From: Veillonella dispar
Lineage (GTDB): Bacteria > Bacillota > Negativicutes > Veillonellales > Veillonellaceae
NCBI RefSeq assembly: GCF_900637515.1
Contig: NZ_LR134375.1
Location: 1,474,501 to 1,538,500, forward strand
Length of the DNA: 64,000 bases
Reading direction: 5' to 3'
This document shows positions 46,594 through 54,784 of the stretch, piece after piece. How positions within the stretch are numbered: the stretch's first letter is position 1; each line of letters begins with the position of its first letter. The notes under the pieces are model-generated. The model was not told where the DNA came from. It did not search any database and was given only the letters and a program-made list of their open reading frames with translations. Made by a program: the position numbers and the translations under genes.

Positions 46594-47458
46594 GAGCCAT
46601 CGCCTCCATACCATCTTGATCGCTCACAAATACATGAGGAACCTCATAGGCATCCATAAAGGACGTCAAAATTTCTGCACCAGCTACGATGATATCAGCA
46701 CGGCCTGCAGGTAAACCTTTTACCTGTAATCTCTCGTCGCGACTCATGTAACGCAAGTTTAGAATAATGCCCTCTACTGTTTCACGACTTAATTTATGAC
46801 CTTGCACCTTTGTACCATCATAATTTTCAAGGCCTAAATCTATAGCAGCTAGCGTCGTTAATGTACCACCGATACCAATGAATTCACCAAATTCACCTTG
46901 AATCATCATCGGATCCCAAAGTAATCGAGTTTCTTCCCATACTCGTTGAGGACCTTCATCAGACATAGATTGAAGGCGTACAGCCCCTACAGGATAAGAT
47001 CGGCTCCAGTAAACGCCGTCCTTATTGCCTAATGCTAGCTCTGTACTACCGCCACCGATATCGATAGTTGTATAGTGACGACCATCATTCAACTGATCTC
47101 CTAAGGCACCATTAAAGCCATAAATAGCCTCTTCATCGCCCGTGAGAATACGCCATTCCATCGGACAATGTTCGCTAACGTGCTCCATAAATTCAAGGCC
47201 ATTAGATGCTTCACGAACAGCGCTCGTTGCAAAACCAAAGCAGCATTCCACCCCATATTGGTCTGCTAGTTTTTTTATTTCTGTAAAAGCTTGATAGGAC
47301 GCTTCCATCGATTCAGTACGCAATGTACCATCTGAATTACGTTGGCCTAAACGAGTAGTCCACAACTGTTTCGGCTCATAGTGCCATATATTATTTTCAT
47401 AAGTAGCCAATAATAAGCGTACTGAATTTGATCCAATATCAATAATAGCTAACTTCAT
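46562..47458 (-). CDS. Ppx/GppA family phosphatase
   Basis: Member of the exopolyphosphatase / guanosine pentaphosphatase family with the ASKHA fold: phosphate 1 (IDIGSNSVRLLLA), the TSAVREASN motif and phosphate 2 (TIDIGGGSTELALG). At 298 residues it holds only the two-domain core, without the C-terminal HD-like domain of long Ppx. Whether it acts on polyphosphate or pppGpp cannot be told. The ATG has AAGGAG upstream. Between the S1 protein and tilS, it occupies the place of spoIIE in Bacillus. Confidence 0.88.
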   Translation of the reverse strand: MKLAIIDIGSNSVRLLLATYENNIWHYEPKQLWTTRLGQRNSDGTLRTESMEASYQAFTEIKKLADQYGVECCFGFATSAVREASNGLEFMEHVSEHCPMEWRILTGDEEAIYGFNGALGDQLNDGRHYTTIDIGGGSTELALGNKDGVYWSRSYPVGAVRLQSMSDEGPQRVWEETRLLWDPMMIQGEFGEFIGIGGTLTTLAAIDLGLENYDGTKVQGHKLSRETVEGIILNLRYMSRDERLQVKGLPAGRADIIVAGAEILTSFMDAYEVPHVFVSDQDGMEAMARECKRTYSNH

Positions 47459-47552
47459 AATTGCTCCTTACATAATTAGTATGCCTCTAACACTATTATA
47501 CTGTTAAGGCCTATACATAAGTAAAGAGATGGCTCAATGCCATCTCTCACTA

Positions 47553-47954
47553 TTAATCTCGACGACCGCCTCGGCCTCCGCGTTTACCTTCTGTATTGCG
47601 TTTTAAATCGTGTAAGCGTTCATTGCTATCGCGCAAGAATGATTTCATCTTTGCTTCAAAAGCCTCTGTGCTTTGTTTAGATTGAACACGACGAGGACGT
47701 CGCTCTTCACTTGCTGTCTCTTTAGGTTGTGTTTGACGAATAGAAAGGCCGATTTTATTACCTTCAATAGATAAAACCTTAACCTTTACTGGATCTTCAA
47801 CCTTTAATACGGTATTAATATCTTCGACATACCCATGAGCTACTTCAGAAATATGAACTAGACCTGTTTGCTTCTCTCCTAAATCAACAAATACGCCGAA
47901 TTTTGTAATACCAGATACGGTACCATCAATAATGTTACCAACTTCGATTGCCAT
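47553..47954 (-). CDS. S1 RNA-binding domain protein (YabR-like)
   Basis: A 133-residue protein with a single S1 OB-fold domain (about 3-72; VGNIIDGTVSGITKFGVFVDLG, GLVHISEVAHGYVEDI) followed by a basic tail with Arg/Gly-rich end. Similar to B. subtilis YabR / general stress protein 13, which associates with ribosomes. The ATG has TAGGAGG upstream. It lies between divIC and the tilS-hpt-ftsH genes exactly as yabR does in Bacillus. Confidence 0.85.
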   Translation of the reverse strand: MAIEVGNIIDGTVSGITKFGVFVDLGEKQTGLVHISEVAHGYVEDINTVLKVEDPVKVKVLSIEGNKIGLSIRQTQPKETASEERRPRRVQSKQSTEAFEAKMKSFLRDSNERLHDLKRNTEGKRGGRGGRRD

Positions 47955-48023
47955 GCAACCTCCTAATTAATACGGAAACCTCAAACTACAAACTAATGCG
48001 AATCTAAATTACTACAGTCAAAC

Positions 48024-48356
48024 CTATTTTACATAAGGCACTTCACCAGGTTTTACAAGGCCGAGCTCCTCACGAGCCACCCCCTCAATGGTCTTTGGAT
48101 CTTGCAACTTAGCCTTTTCCTGTTCTAATTCTTCATTTCGCTGTTTTAATTCTTGCAATTGTTGCTCAATATGTTGTTTTTCTTGATATACAGCCACCAA
48201 GCGATAGGCTTGCCCTAATAATAGCAGCACCATAATCCCTATACCAATTCGCTTGATCCACATGAGGATAATACGTTGATCCTGCGCTTTGCGATTAGGT
48301 CTAACCCGTTTGCGCGGCTTTTTTGGACGTTGTACTTCCATAGTGTCTTGAGTCAT
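48024..48356 (-). CDS. divIC: Septum formation initiator DivIC/FtsB family
   Basis: Bitopic division protein of about 110 residues: basic cytoplasmic N-terminus (about 1-28), one transmembrane helix (about 29-52), an extracytoplasmic coiled coil (about 55-88; rich in Gln, Leu and Glu), and the short DPKTIEGVAREELGLVKPGE motif typical of DivIC/FtsB. The ATG at 48356 has GGGGG 5 nt upstream; a TTG four codons earlier is less likely. Part of the divIC-yabR-tilS-hpt-ftsH order. Confidence 0.88.
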   Translation of the reverse strand: MTQDTMEVQRPKKPRKRVRPNRKAQDQRIILMWIKRIGIGIMVLLLLGQAYRLVAVYQEKQHIEQQLQELKQRNEELEQEKAKLQDPKTIEGVAREELGLVKPGEVPYVK

Positions 48357-48520
48357 AATATCCCCCAAAAATATTCATCATCTGTATACTGTCATTTTTT
48401 AATTATATCACAGAACCTCGTTAGGGACTAAATAAAATTATCTATAGTTTATCTTATATCTATCATATAGTTAAAAAGGTCTTATCAGAGATAGATTTAT
48501 TAGTAACAGCCACTATGGCC

Positions 48521-49468
48521 TTATAAAGTCTCTGCTTTATGAGCATATTCACGAATTACGGCACAAGACTTTTTAAATAAAGCTAATTCATCTTCAGTAA
48601 GCTTCAATTCAAATACATCTTCGATACCATCTTTGCCAATAACTGCTGGAGTCGATGCAAAGATTCCTTCTTCACCATATTGGCCATCTAGATAACAAGA
48701 ACATGGCAACACTTTCTTTTCGTCATGGAATACAGCACGAATTAATTCTGTTGTTGCACTAGCAATGCCGAACTCTGTGGAGCCTTTACCAGCCAATACG
48801 TGGTAACCACCAATTTTTACATCATCTAGCACTTGAGTATGATCAAGTGTAGGGAATCTATGAGGCAATTCTTGTTGTAATTGTACTAACGGTTTTCCTT
48901 GTACATAAACATGAGACCATGGCACCATAGCACTACCACCATGTTCACCTAAACAATACGCTGTAATTGTACGGTTACTAATATTAAAAATGCGCGCCAA
49001 TTCTTTTTGTAATCGCGCTGAATCTAAAGCTGTACCACTGGAAATAATACGTTTTGGATTCCAATTTAAATGTTTACATAAATAAGTAGCAACAACATCA
49101 GCAGGATTAGAAATAGAGATAATAAAACCATCAAAGCCAGACTTTTTAATTCGAGGAATAACATCCTTTAAAACCTCTACTGTATCACCAAGACTTTCTA
49201 AACGATCTTGATATAAATTTGGTAAAGGACCAGCGCTAAATACGAGAATATCACAATCCCCACAATCTTCAATAGGACCTGCAGTAGCTGTTACTTTATG
49301 AGGAATATAGCTAACAGCATCATTTATATCCATTGCTTGTGCTTTAGCTTTTTTCTCGTCAATATCCATCATATATAGTTCATCTACTTCACCTTGTAGA
49401 GCAAGAGAAAATGCTACATGAGAACCTACATGTCCAGTGCCAATAATACCTACTTTACGTAATTTCAT
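48521..49468 (-). CDS. L-lactate/L-2-hydroxyacid dehydrogenase family protein
   Basis: NAD-dependent dehydrogenase of the LDH/MDH family, 315 residues. The Rossmann start is GIIGTGHVGSHVA. The catalytic set is complete: Asp149 and Arg152 (LDSARL) and His176 (LGEHGGS), with Arg89 in the mobile loop. The specificity position, Gln in lactate and Arg in malate dehydrogenases, appears to be Leu82, and the loop reads AGPLPNLYQDRL. A substrate other than plain lactate or malate, such as a branched 2-oxo acid as in L-2-hydroxyisocaproate dehydrogenase, is plausible. The ATG has AGGAGG upstream. It is transcribed alone. Confidence 0.82.
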   Translation of the reverse strand: MKLRKVGIIGTGHVGSHVAFSLALQGEVDELYMMDIDEKKAKAQAMDINDAVSYIPHKVTATAGPIEDCGDCDILVFSAGPLPNLYQDRLESLGDTVEVLKDVIPRIKKSGFDGFIISISNPADVVATYLCKHLNWNPKRIISSGTALDSARLQKELARIFNISNRTITAYCLGEHGGSAMVPWSHVYVQGKPLVQLQQELPHRFPTLDHTQVLDDVKIGGYHVLAGKGSTEFGIASATTELIRAVFHDEKKVLPCSCYLDGQYGEEGIFASTPAVIGKDGIEDVFELKLTEDELALFKKSCAVIREYAHKAETL

Positions 49469-49602
49469 AAGCGCCTCCTACGATTCGCACTAAAAGATAT
49501 ACATCTTCTAATACAATTCCACTTAAACCAGCGATTGCCATTATATGAATCGACAATGTTAAGTTATATTAAAACATATTGCTTGTAAAATACATAAACT
49601 AT

Positions 49603-49630
49603 TATATACCTATTTTCTCATAGGTATATA
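49603..49630. promoter_or_regulatory. Hairpin upstream of the 2-hydroxyacid dehydrogenase gene
   Basis: An 11-bp perfect stem TATATACCTAT/ATAGGTATATA around TTTCTC, with no T run on the minus strand. Possibly an operator or a second, weak transcription stop behind the preceding gene. Confidence 0.4.
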
Positions 49631-49651
49631 AGAAAATAGATTTATAGCGAT

Positions 49652-49686
49652 AAAAAAAGACTATTATAGGAAATCCTATAATAGTC
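49652..49686 (-). terminator. Terminator after the GlsB/YeaQ-type gene
   Basis: A 12-bp perfect stem GACTATTATAGG/CCTATAATAGTC with a 4-nt loop, followed on the minus strand by T7. Confidence 0.92.
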
Positions 49687-49700
49687 CTTCTATTATATAG

Positions 49701-49937
49701 TTAGTCTCGTCCAGTAAAGAAGCTTACTACAGCAATCACTATAACTGCACCAACGATGGACGGAATTAATGCCATGCCTGCAAGACTTGGGCCCCAAGTA
49801 CCAAGCAAAGCTTGACCTACAGAAGCCCCTACTAAACCAGCAATAACACGAAGAATAATCCCCATGCTTTGCGCCTTTTTAGTAATACGACCAGCTACAA
49901 AACCAATGAATCCGCCTACAATAATTGACCAAAGCAT
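49701..49937 (-). CDS. GlsB/YeaQ/YmgE family small membrane protein
   Basis: A 78-residue protein with three hydrophobic helices and the glycine-rich pattern of the transglycosylase-associated family (WSIIVGGFIGFVAGRITK; IVGAVIVIAVVSFFTG). Members are induced by stress in other bacteria, but their mechanism is unknown; the name transglycosylase-associated is historical. The ATG has AGGAGG upstream, and the gene starts 10 nt after the stop of the orphan membrane protein, so the two are co-transcribed. Confidence 0.85.
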   Translation of the reverse strand: MLWSIIVGGFIGFVAGRITKKAQSMGIILRVIAGLVGASVGQALLGTWGPSLAGMALIPSIVGAVIVIAVVSFFTGRD

Positions 49938-49947
49938 AATATACCTC

Positions 49948-50754
49948 CTATAAAGTCATCTCATCAAGATTAAGCGGGAATAAATCCTTATTCTCCATCA
50001 CTTGTGGTGACTTTTCTAAATATTGTTTTCGCATTGACCATAAAATTTCTAAATCCTTTGGATCTAACTTGGACAATGCATATATCATCGTGAAATCTGA
50101 ACCATAATGGCCACGCAAGCTATCGGGTACTCCTTTGGGTCCTTCTCCACCTAGACGATTATTAAAGAACCCTTGAATACGGCGACTATCTAAATCAATG
50201 ATAATAAACCCTGACGCATCATATACATACAATGTATGATTTATACGCTTTAAAGCTCGTACCGTATTCGTTATAAAATATTGGTCCTTCATGTCAATGA
50301 GGGATGACTCATAACCTGAATGGTAAAAGTCCCCATAATAATGAGCTCCTCTATCTGTAGATTCCAACAAATCCTTGAGTACGGATTGTTCTGGCCCACT
50401 AAAATCAGAGAAAGTTTTTACCATAGTAATCTCTCGTAAACCACGTTGGTAATTCTCGGTCTTCGGTGGCTCAATATGTTGGCCACGAAAGGTAATAGGC
50501 ATCAACCGAAGTGTATTATCAGCTAAATTATAAATACCATACCCTTCATAACCTAGAAAGTACACTTGTGAGTCGATAGACTTCATCGCTAATATTCGTT
50601 TTGAAATGATGGCATCACTAGAATTTACTAATGTATGCTCTTCTGGGTCTATGCGTACTGTTTTACTGTCGTAATTGCCACCTACTGCAAGCCAATAGGA
50701 GAGCCCCACTACAATTAATGCTAGTATGCATAAACCGATACGTTTTATATTCAT
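49948..50754 (-). CDS. Hypothetical membrane-anchored protein
   Basis: A 268-residue protein I do not recognise. One hydrophobic segment (about 6-24) looks like a signal anchor; the remainder is a soluble extracytoplasmic region with short strand-like stretches (QVYFLGYEGYGIYNLADN, TLYVYDASGFIIIDLDSRRI) reminiscent of beta-propeller blades. No catalytic motif or cysteine pair is visible. The ATG has AGGGAG upstream. It shares a transcript with the small GlsB/YeaQ-type protein. Confidence 0.7.
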   Translation of the reverse strand: MNIKRIGLCILALIVVGLSYWLAVGGNYDSKTVRIDPEEHTLVNSSDAIISKRILAMKSIDSQVYFLGYEGYGIYNLADNTLRLMPITFRGQHIEPPKTENYQRGLREITMVKTFSDFSGPEQSVLKDLLESTDRGAHYYGDFYHSGYESSLIDMKDQYFITNTVRALKRINHTLYVYDASGFIIIDLDSRRIQGFFNNRLGGEGPKGVPDSLRGHYGSDFTMIYALSKLDPKDLEILWSMRKQYLEKSPQVMENKDLFPLNLDEMTL

Positions 50755-50877
50755 TTATACTCCCTATGAATCCCCAGGCATAAAACGTAATAATATATTG
50801 CCATTACAGTAAATCCCTATTAATATAATCCCAATTCTAGGTATAACTGTAAATTTTTTTAATATCTTTGTGGACTT

Positions 50878-51351
50878 CTATGCCAAACTTAATGTAGCTA
50901 GTCGCTCGCTAATTGAGATACCCTTATAGGTAAAAGTTGGTAACAACTCATGTAAAGGTTCTAAGACAAAGGTTCTATCCCAAAAATAAGGATGCGGTAT
51001 AGTTAGAGTTTCAGCACAAATGGAAATCATAGAACCGGCTTCATCAAAAGCCAAAATAATATCTAAATCTAATGTACGTGGTCCCCAGTGAATGAGTCGT
51101 TCACGACCAGCCCCTTGTTCTAAGGACTGAAGGACACTTAACATTTCATGAGGATTCAAAGTACTTTTACAAGACCACATGCCATTAATAAATAACGCCT
51201 GATCTGTATATCCCCAAGGTTCCGTTTCTATCAAAGAAGAACTAATAACCTCTGAAACGGCCTCATGCCCTTGTAATAGGTGAAAAGCGGAATTAATATA
51301 GCCTCTTTTATCACCTATATTTGAACCTACACTGATGTAATAGGTATACAT
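50878..51351 (-). CDS. folK: 6-hydroxymethyl-dihydropterin pyrophosphokinase
   Basis: Transfers pyrophosphate to the pterin before condensation with p-aminobenzoate. The 157 residues have the start YYISVGSNIGDKRGYI, the ETEPWGYTDQALFING segment and the metal-binding RTLDLDII. The ATG at 51351 overlaps the folB stop (TGATG). It is last in folE-folP-folB-folK, with no clear terminator after it. Confidence 0.95.
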   Translation of the reverse strand: MYTYYISVGSNIGDKRGYINSAFHLLQGHEAVSEVISSSLIETEPWGYTDQALFINGMWSCKSTLNPHEMLSVLQSLEQGAGRERLIHWGPRTLDLDIILAFDEAGSMISICAETLTIPHPYFWDRTFVLEPLHELLPTFTYKGISISERLATLSLA

Positions 51352-51713
51352 CAAATTTGACCTCTTGTAGTGACAACCTCAACATAATCCAGGATACCAG
51401 CAATAGGTACAGATGGTTTGCGCACCGTTACAGATAAGCCAACGATACCTTGATAATGTTGGTATAAAGAGTCGGCAATAAGTGCACCTAAACGCTCTAA
51501 TAAATTATGTTTTTCTCCAGTCATAACAGATTCTACAAGCTCATATACTTCTACATAATTGATAGAATCCTCTAACTGATCACTTTGACCGGCCTTTGTA
51601 AGATCCGTAGTAATTTCAACATCTACAAAAAAGCGCTGTCCTTGCTCTTGTTCAGATGTCAAATTGCCATGGTATCCATAGAATGCCATGTTTTTTAAAA
51701 CGATTTTATCCAT
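51351..51713 (-). CDS. folB: Dihydroneopterin aldolase
   Basis: Cleaves dihydroneopterin to the pterin substrate of FolK. The 120 residues show KNMAFYGYHGNLTSEQEQGQ (catalytic Tyr and the Glu of the pterin site region) and VTVRKPSVPIAG. The ATG overlaps the folP stop (TAATG), with GAGG upstream. Translationally coupled to both neighbours. Confidence 0.95.
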   Translation of the reverse strand: MDKIVLKNMAFYGYHGNLTSEQEQGQRFFVDVEITTDLTKAGQSDQLEDSINYVEVYELVESVMTGEKHNLLERLGALIADSLYQHYQGIVGLSVTVRKPSVPIAGILDYVEVVTTRGQI

Positions 51714-52546
51714 TATTCACCTCGTAATAGGCCATCTGCTACGGCCAAGGCGCGTTTGTGCATTTTCACATTATGAACACGCACCATATCAACACCTTGG
51801 AATACACCCGTAATACAAGCCGCTACCGTGCCTTCATCGCGTTCTTCTGGAGGCAAACCGCCCAACATAGAACCGATAAAACGCTTACGGCTAGGCGCAA
51901 GTAAAATAGGGTATTCATAAGCCGTTAATTCGCCTAAACGTTGCATAACTTCAATATTTTGCTCTTCTGTTTTACCAAATCCGATACCTGGATCAAGCCA
52001 AATTTGTTGTGGTGTTACACCAACCTTTAAGGCTTTATCTACAGCAAAGAAGAAGTATGCCTTCATATCTTCAATGATGTCACCATAGTTTGTATCATTA
52101 CTATTGTGCATGATGATTACAGGTACCTTATATTTTGCTGCTACCGCTGCCATATCAGGATCATAGTGTAAGCCCCATATATCGTTCAAAATATGAGCCC
52201 CTTTAGAAAATGCATAGTCCGCAGTTTTAGCATGATAAGTATCAATAGATACAGGTACTGTAGATGCATGTAGTACAGGGTCTATCAATTGGGACAAGCG
52301 TTCAATTTCTTCATCTGCTGTCAATGGTGTGCAACCAGGGCGCGTAGATTCTACGCCTAAATCAATGATATCAGCACCATCTTCAATCATTTGCGTTACA
52401 TGTGCTGCTGCCGCTTCTGGAGTATTGAATTTACCACCATCAGAGAAAGAGTCAGGCGTACCATTTAGTATCCCCATAATAAGGGTACGATCGCACAAAG
52501 ATAAACTTTTGCCATCATTCCATGTGTAATTTCTACGTTTAAACAT
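51713..52546 (-). CDS. folP: Dihydropteroate synthase
   Basis: Condenses p-aminobenzoate with the pterin pyrophosphate; the sulfonamide target. The 277 residues form a TIM barrel with MGILNGTPDSFSDGG, GVESTRPG, DTYHAKTADYAFSKGAHILND and DPGIGFGKT. The ATG at 52546 has GGAGG 8 nt upstream and was preferred to a GTG five codons earlier; it overlaps folE by 8 nt. Confidence 0.95.
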   Translation of the reverse strand: MFKRRNYTWNDGKSLSLCDRTLIMGILNGTPDSFSDGGKFNTPEAAAAHVTQMIEDGADIIDLGVESTRPGCTPLTADEEIERLSQLIDPVLHASTVPVSIDTYHAKTADYAFSKGAHILNDIWGLHYDPDMAAVAAKYKVPVIIMHNSNDTNYGDIIEDMKAYFFFAVDKALKVGVTPQQIWLDPGIGFGKTEEQNIEVMQRLGELTAYEYPILLAPSRKRFIGSMLGGLPPEERDEGTVAACITGVFQGVDMVRVHNVKMHKRALAVADGLLRGE

Positions 52547-53108
52547 TTGCCTGTCCTCCACCTAACATTGCCAACGCTTCATCTCGTAATGTGCCAGTCT
52601 CTGCTAGTACACCACGGCTTTCTAATGTAATAACCTTTGAATCTTGCTGCATGGTCCCTTTGATAAGCATACACAACTGAGTCGATGTAATGCGTACGAA
52701 TACACCATGAGCAGATAAATCATTCATAATTGCATCTGCTAATTCTGATGCTAACCGCTCTTGTAGTTGCGGCCTCCGGCTAAGAATATTAACAATATCT
52801 TGAAACTTGCTAAGCCCTGCCACACACCCATCCTTAGGTTGGTACACAATATCCACGGTTCCAAAGAATGGCAACAAGTGGTGCTCACACATAGAGTAAA
52901 AAGGAATTCCTGTAACCGCTACAAGACCCTTATAATCAGTACTAAATGTTTCACCCCAGGCTGACTTTGTATCTAATCCTACGCCACTGAATAATTCACT
53001 ATATAATTCTGTTACACGACTTGGTGTTTTCTCTAGCTCTGGCGCCTCAGTATCAACAGATAAAGCCGCTAAAAATTGCTTTATCCCGTCCTTTGCACGT
53101 TGATTCAT
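52539..53108 (-). CDS. folE: GTP cyclohydrolase I
   Basis: First step of folate synthesis, making dihydroneopterin triphosphate from GTP. About 189 residues with the zinc/GTP site MCEHHLLPFFG and the C-terminal STQLCMLIKG cysteine region. The ATG at 53108 has AGGAGG 4 nt upstream; a TTG ten codons earlier is less likely. It begins 8 nt after the ABC-F stop, so the ABC-F gene may be transcribed with the folate genes. Confidence 0.95.
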   Translation of the reverse strand: MNQRAKDGIKQFLAALSVDTEAPELEKTPSRVTELYSELFSGVGLDTKSAWGETFSTDYKGLVAVTGIPFYSMCEHHLLPFFGTVDIVYQPKDGCVAGLSKFQDIVNILSRRPQLQERLASELADAIMNDLSAHGVFVRITSTQLCMLIKGTMQQDSKVITLESRGVLAETGTLRDEALAMLGGGQANV

Positions 53109-53116
53109 CGGTCCTC

Positions 53117-54673
53117 CTAAACGATTTTCGTCGTCCAATCCTCAATATTCCAAATATCCGTAACCCAATCTTTATAAAATTCAGGTTCATGACTTACTAA
53201 AACGATAGTTCCTTTGAACTCACGCAAAGCACGACTCAGTTCTTCTTTTGCATAAATGTCCAAGTGATTCGTTGGTTCGTCTAATACGAGTACATTGTAC
53301 TTATTTTGCATCAGTTTACATAAGCGAACCTTTGCATTCTCACCGCCAGATAACACGCGCATTTGCGATATAATATGCTCGTTAGTAAGGCCACAACGAG
53401 CAAGCGCTGCACGTACTTCTGCATTAGTCATTGCTGGATATTCATTCCAAATATAATCTAAGGCAGTTTCAGAATTGGATGGTGTATCTTCTTGAGCAAA
53501 ATACCCAATTTGTAAGAAATCACCTTTTACCAACTCACCACTCACCGGTTTTAATAACCCTAAAATTGTTTTCAATAATGTCGTTTTACCTAGACCATTA
53601 ACGCCACGAATAGCGATTTTTTTATTTCTTTCAATTTGAAAATCTACTGGTCGAGTCAACGGTTCATCATAGCCTAATTCCAAACCAAAGGCCTCTACAA
53701 TAAAACGACTTGGCGTACGGCCTTCTTTAAAACCAAAACTTGGTTTAATGTACTCTTTTGGCTTTTCCAAAATCTCCATTTTCTCTAACCGTTTAGCTCG
53801 AGAATTTGCCATACCACGCGTTGCTACACGAGCCTTATTGCGTTGGATAAAGTCTTCCATGCGCTCAATTTCTTGTTGTTGACGCTCATAAGCCTTGGCA
53901 GCTTGTGCCTTTTTCACTTCGTAAGCAGCTTGGAACTGATGATAGTCACCAGTATATCGAGTAAGTACGGCTTGCTCAATATGATAAATAACATTGACTA
54001 CAGAATTTAAGAACTCCATATCATGAGAAATCAAGATGAACGCATTTTCGTAGTTTTGTAAATAGTTTTGCAACCATTGGATATGCTCTACATCAAGATA
54101 ATTTGTCGGTTCGTCCAAGAGCAAAATCGTTGGTTTTTCTAGTAACAGTTTTGTAAGTAAAACCTTTGTACGCTGGCCACCGCTGAGCTCTGTAACATCT
54201 CGGTCAAGCCCAATATCCATAAGGCCCAAACCTGCAGCTGTACGCTCAATAACCGCATCAATTTCATAGAACCCACGTTGTTCAAGAATTTCTTGCCATT
54301 CCCCAACTTGCTCGAGAAGCTTATTCATTTCATCTTCAGACACATCACCCATGCGATTGTACGCATCGTTAATGTTTTGCTCCATTACAAACAAATCATC
54401 AAAAGCTCGTTGCAATACGTCGCGAATGGTCATGCCCTTTTCGAGGACCGCATGTTGATCCAAATAACCTACAGTTACTTGGTTGGACCATTCAATTTTA
54501 CCTTCATCAGGAGGTATTTTGCCTGTGATGATATTTAGGAATGTAGACTTGCCTTCACCATTAGCACCAATTAACCCTACATGTTCACCTTTCAACAAGC
54601 GGAATGATGCATCATCTAAAATTTGTCGCGCTCCAAAACCATGGGTTACATTTGAAACGGTTAAAACACTCAT
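53117..54673 (-). CDS. ABC-F family ribosome-associated ATPase
   Basis: Soluble tandem ATPase of the ABC-F family, about 518 residues. It has two nucleotide-binding domains (Walker A GANGEGKST and GVNGLGKTT; signatures LSGGQRTKVLL and LSGGENAKVRL) joined by a charged linker (about 240-310) that in the family reaches the ribosomal peptidyl-transferase centre. There is no membrane domain. It resembles the YkpA/YbiT housekeeping type more than known antibiotic-resistance members, but that is not certain. The ATG at 54673 has GGAG 6 nt upstream; longer frames lack a ribosome site. Confidence 0.88.
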   Translation of the reverse strand: MSVLTVSNVTHGFGARQILDDASFRLLKGEHVGLIGANGEGKSTFLNIITGKIPPDEGKIEWSNQVTVGYLDQHAVLEKGMTIRDVLQRAFDDLFVMEQNINDAYNRMGDVSEDEMNKLLEQVGEWQEILEQRGFYEIDAVIERTAAGLGLMDIGLDRDVTELSGGQRTKVLLTKLLLEKPTILLLDEPTNYLDVEHIQWLQNYLQNYENAFILISHDMEFLNSVVNVIYHIEQAVLTRYTGDYHQFQAAYEVKKAQAAKAYERQQQEIERMEDFIQRNKARVATRGMANSRAKRLEKMEILEKPKEYIKPSFGFKEGRTPSRFIVEAFGLELGYDEPLTRPVDFQIERNKKIAIRGVNGLGKTTLLKTILGLLKPVSGELVKGDFLQIGYFAQEDTPSNSETALDYIWNEYPAMTNAEVRAALARCGLTNEHIISQMRVLSGGENAKVRLCKLMQNKYNVLVLDEPTNHLDIYAKEELSRALREFKGTIVLVSHEPEFYKDWVTDIWNIEDWTTKIV

Positions 54674-54690
54674 ATCTATCTCCACCGGAA

Positions 54691-54717
54691 TAAAAGCCGT
54701 CTTGTTGAAGACGGCTT
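54691..54717 (-). terminator. Terminator before the ABC-F gene
   Basis: A 10-bp perfect stem AAGCCGTCTT/AAGACGGCTT with loop GTTG (CAAC on the minus strand) and a short T run. It lies between the M20 pseudogene stop and the ABC-F ATG, only 18 nt from the latter, so attenuation of the ABC-F gene is also possible. Confidence 0.75.
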
Positions 54718-54784
54718 GTTTCATACTTACTTAAATATTATATCTATTGTACCTTTTTGACCTCTATATGTCAAAAATTGAACA

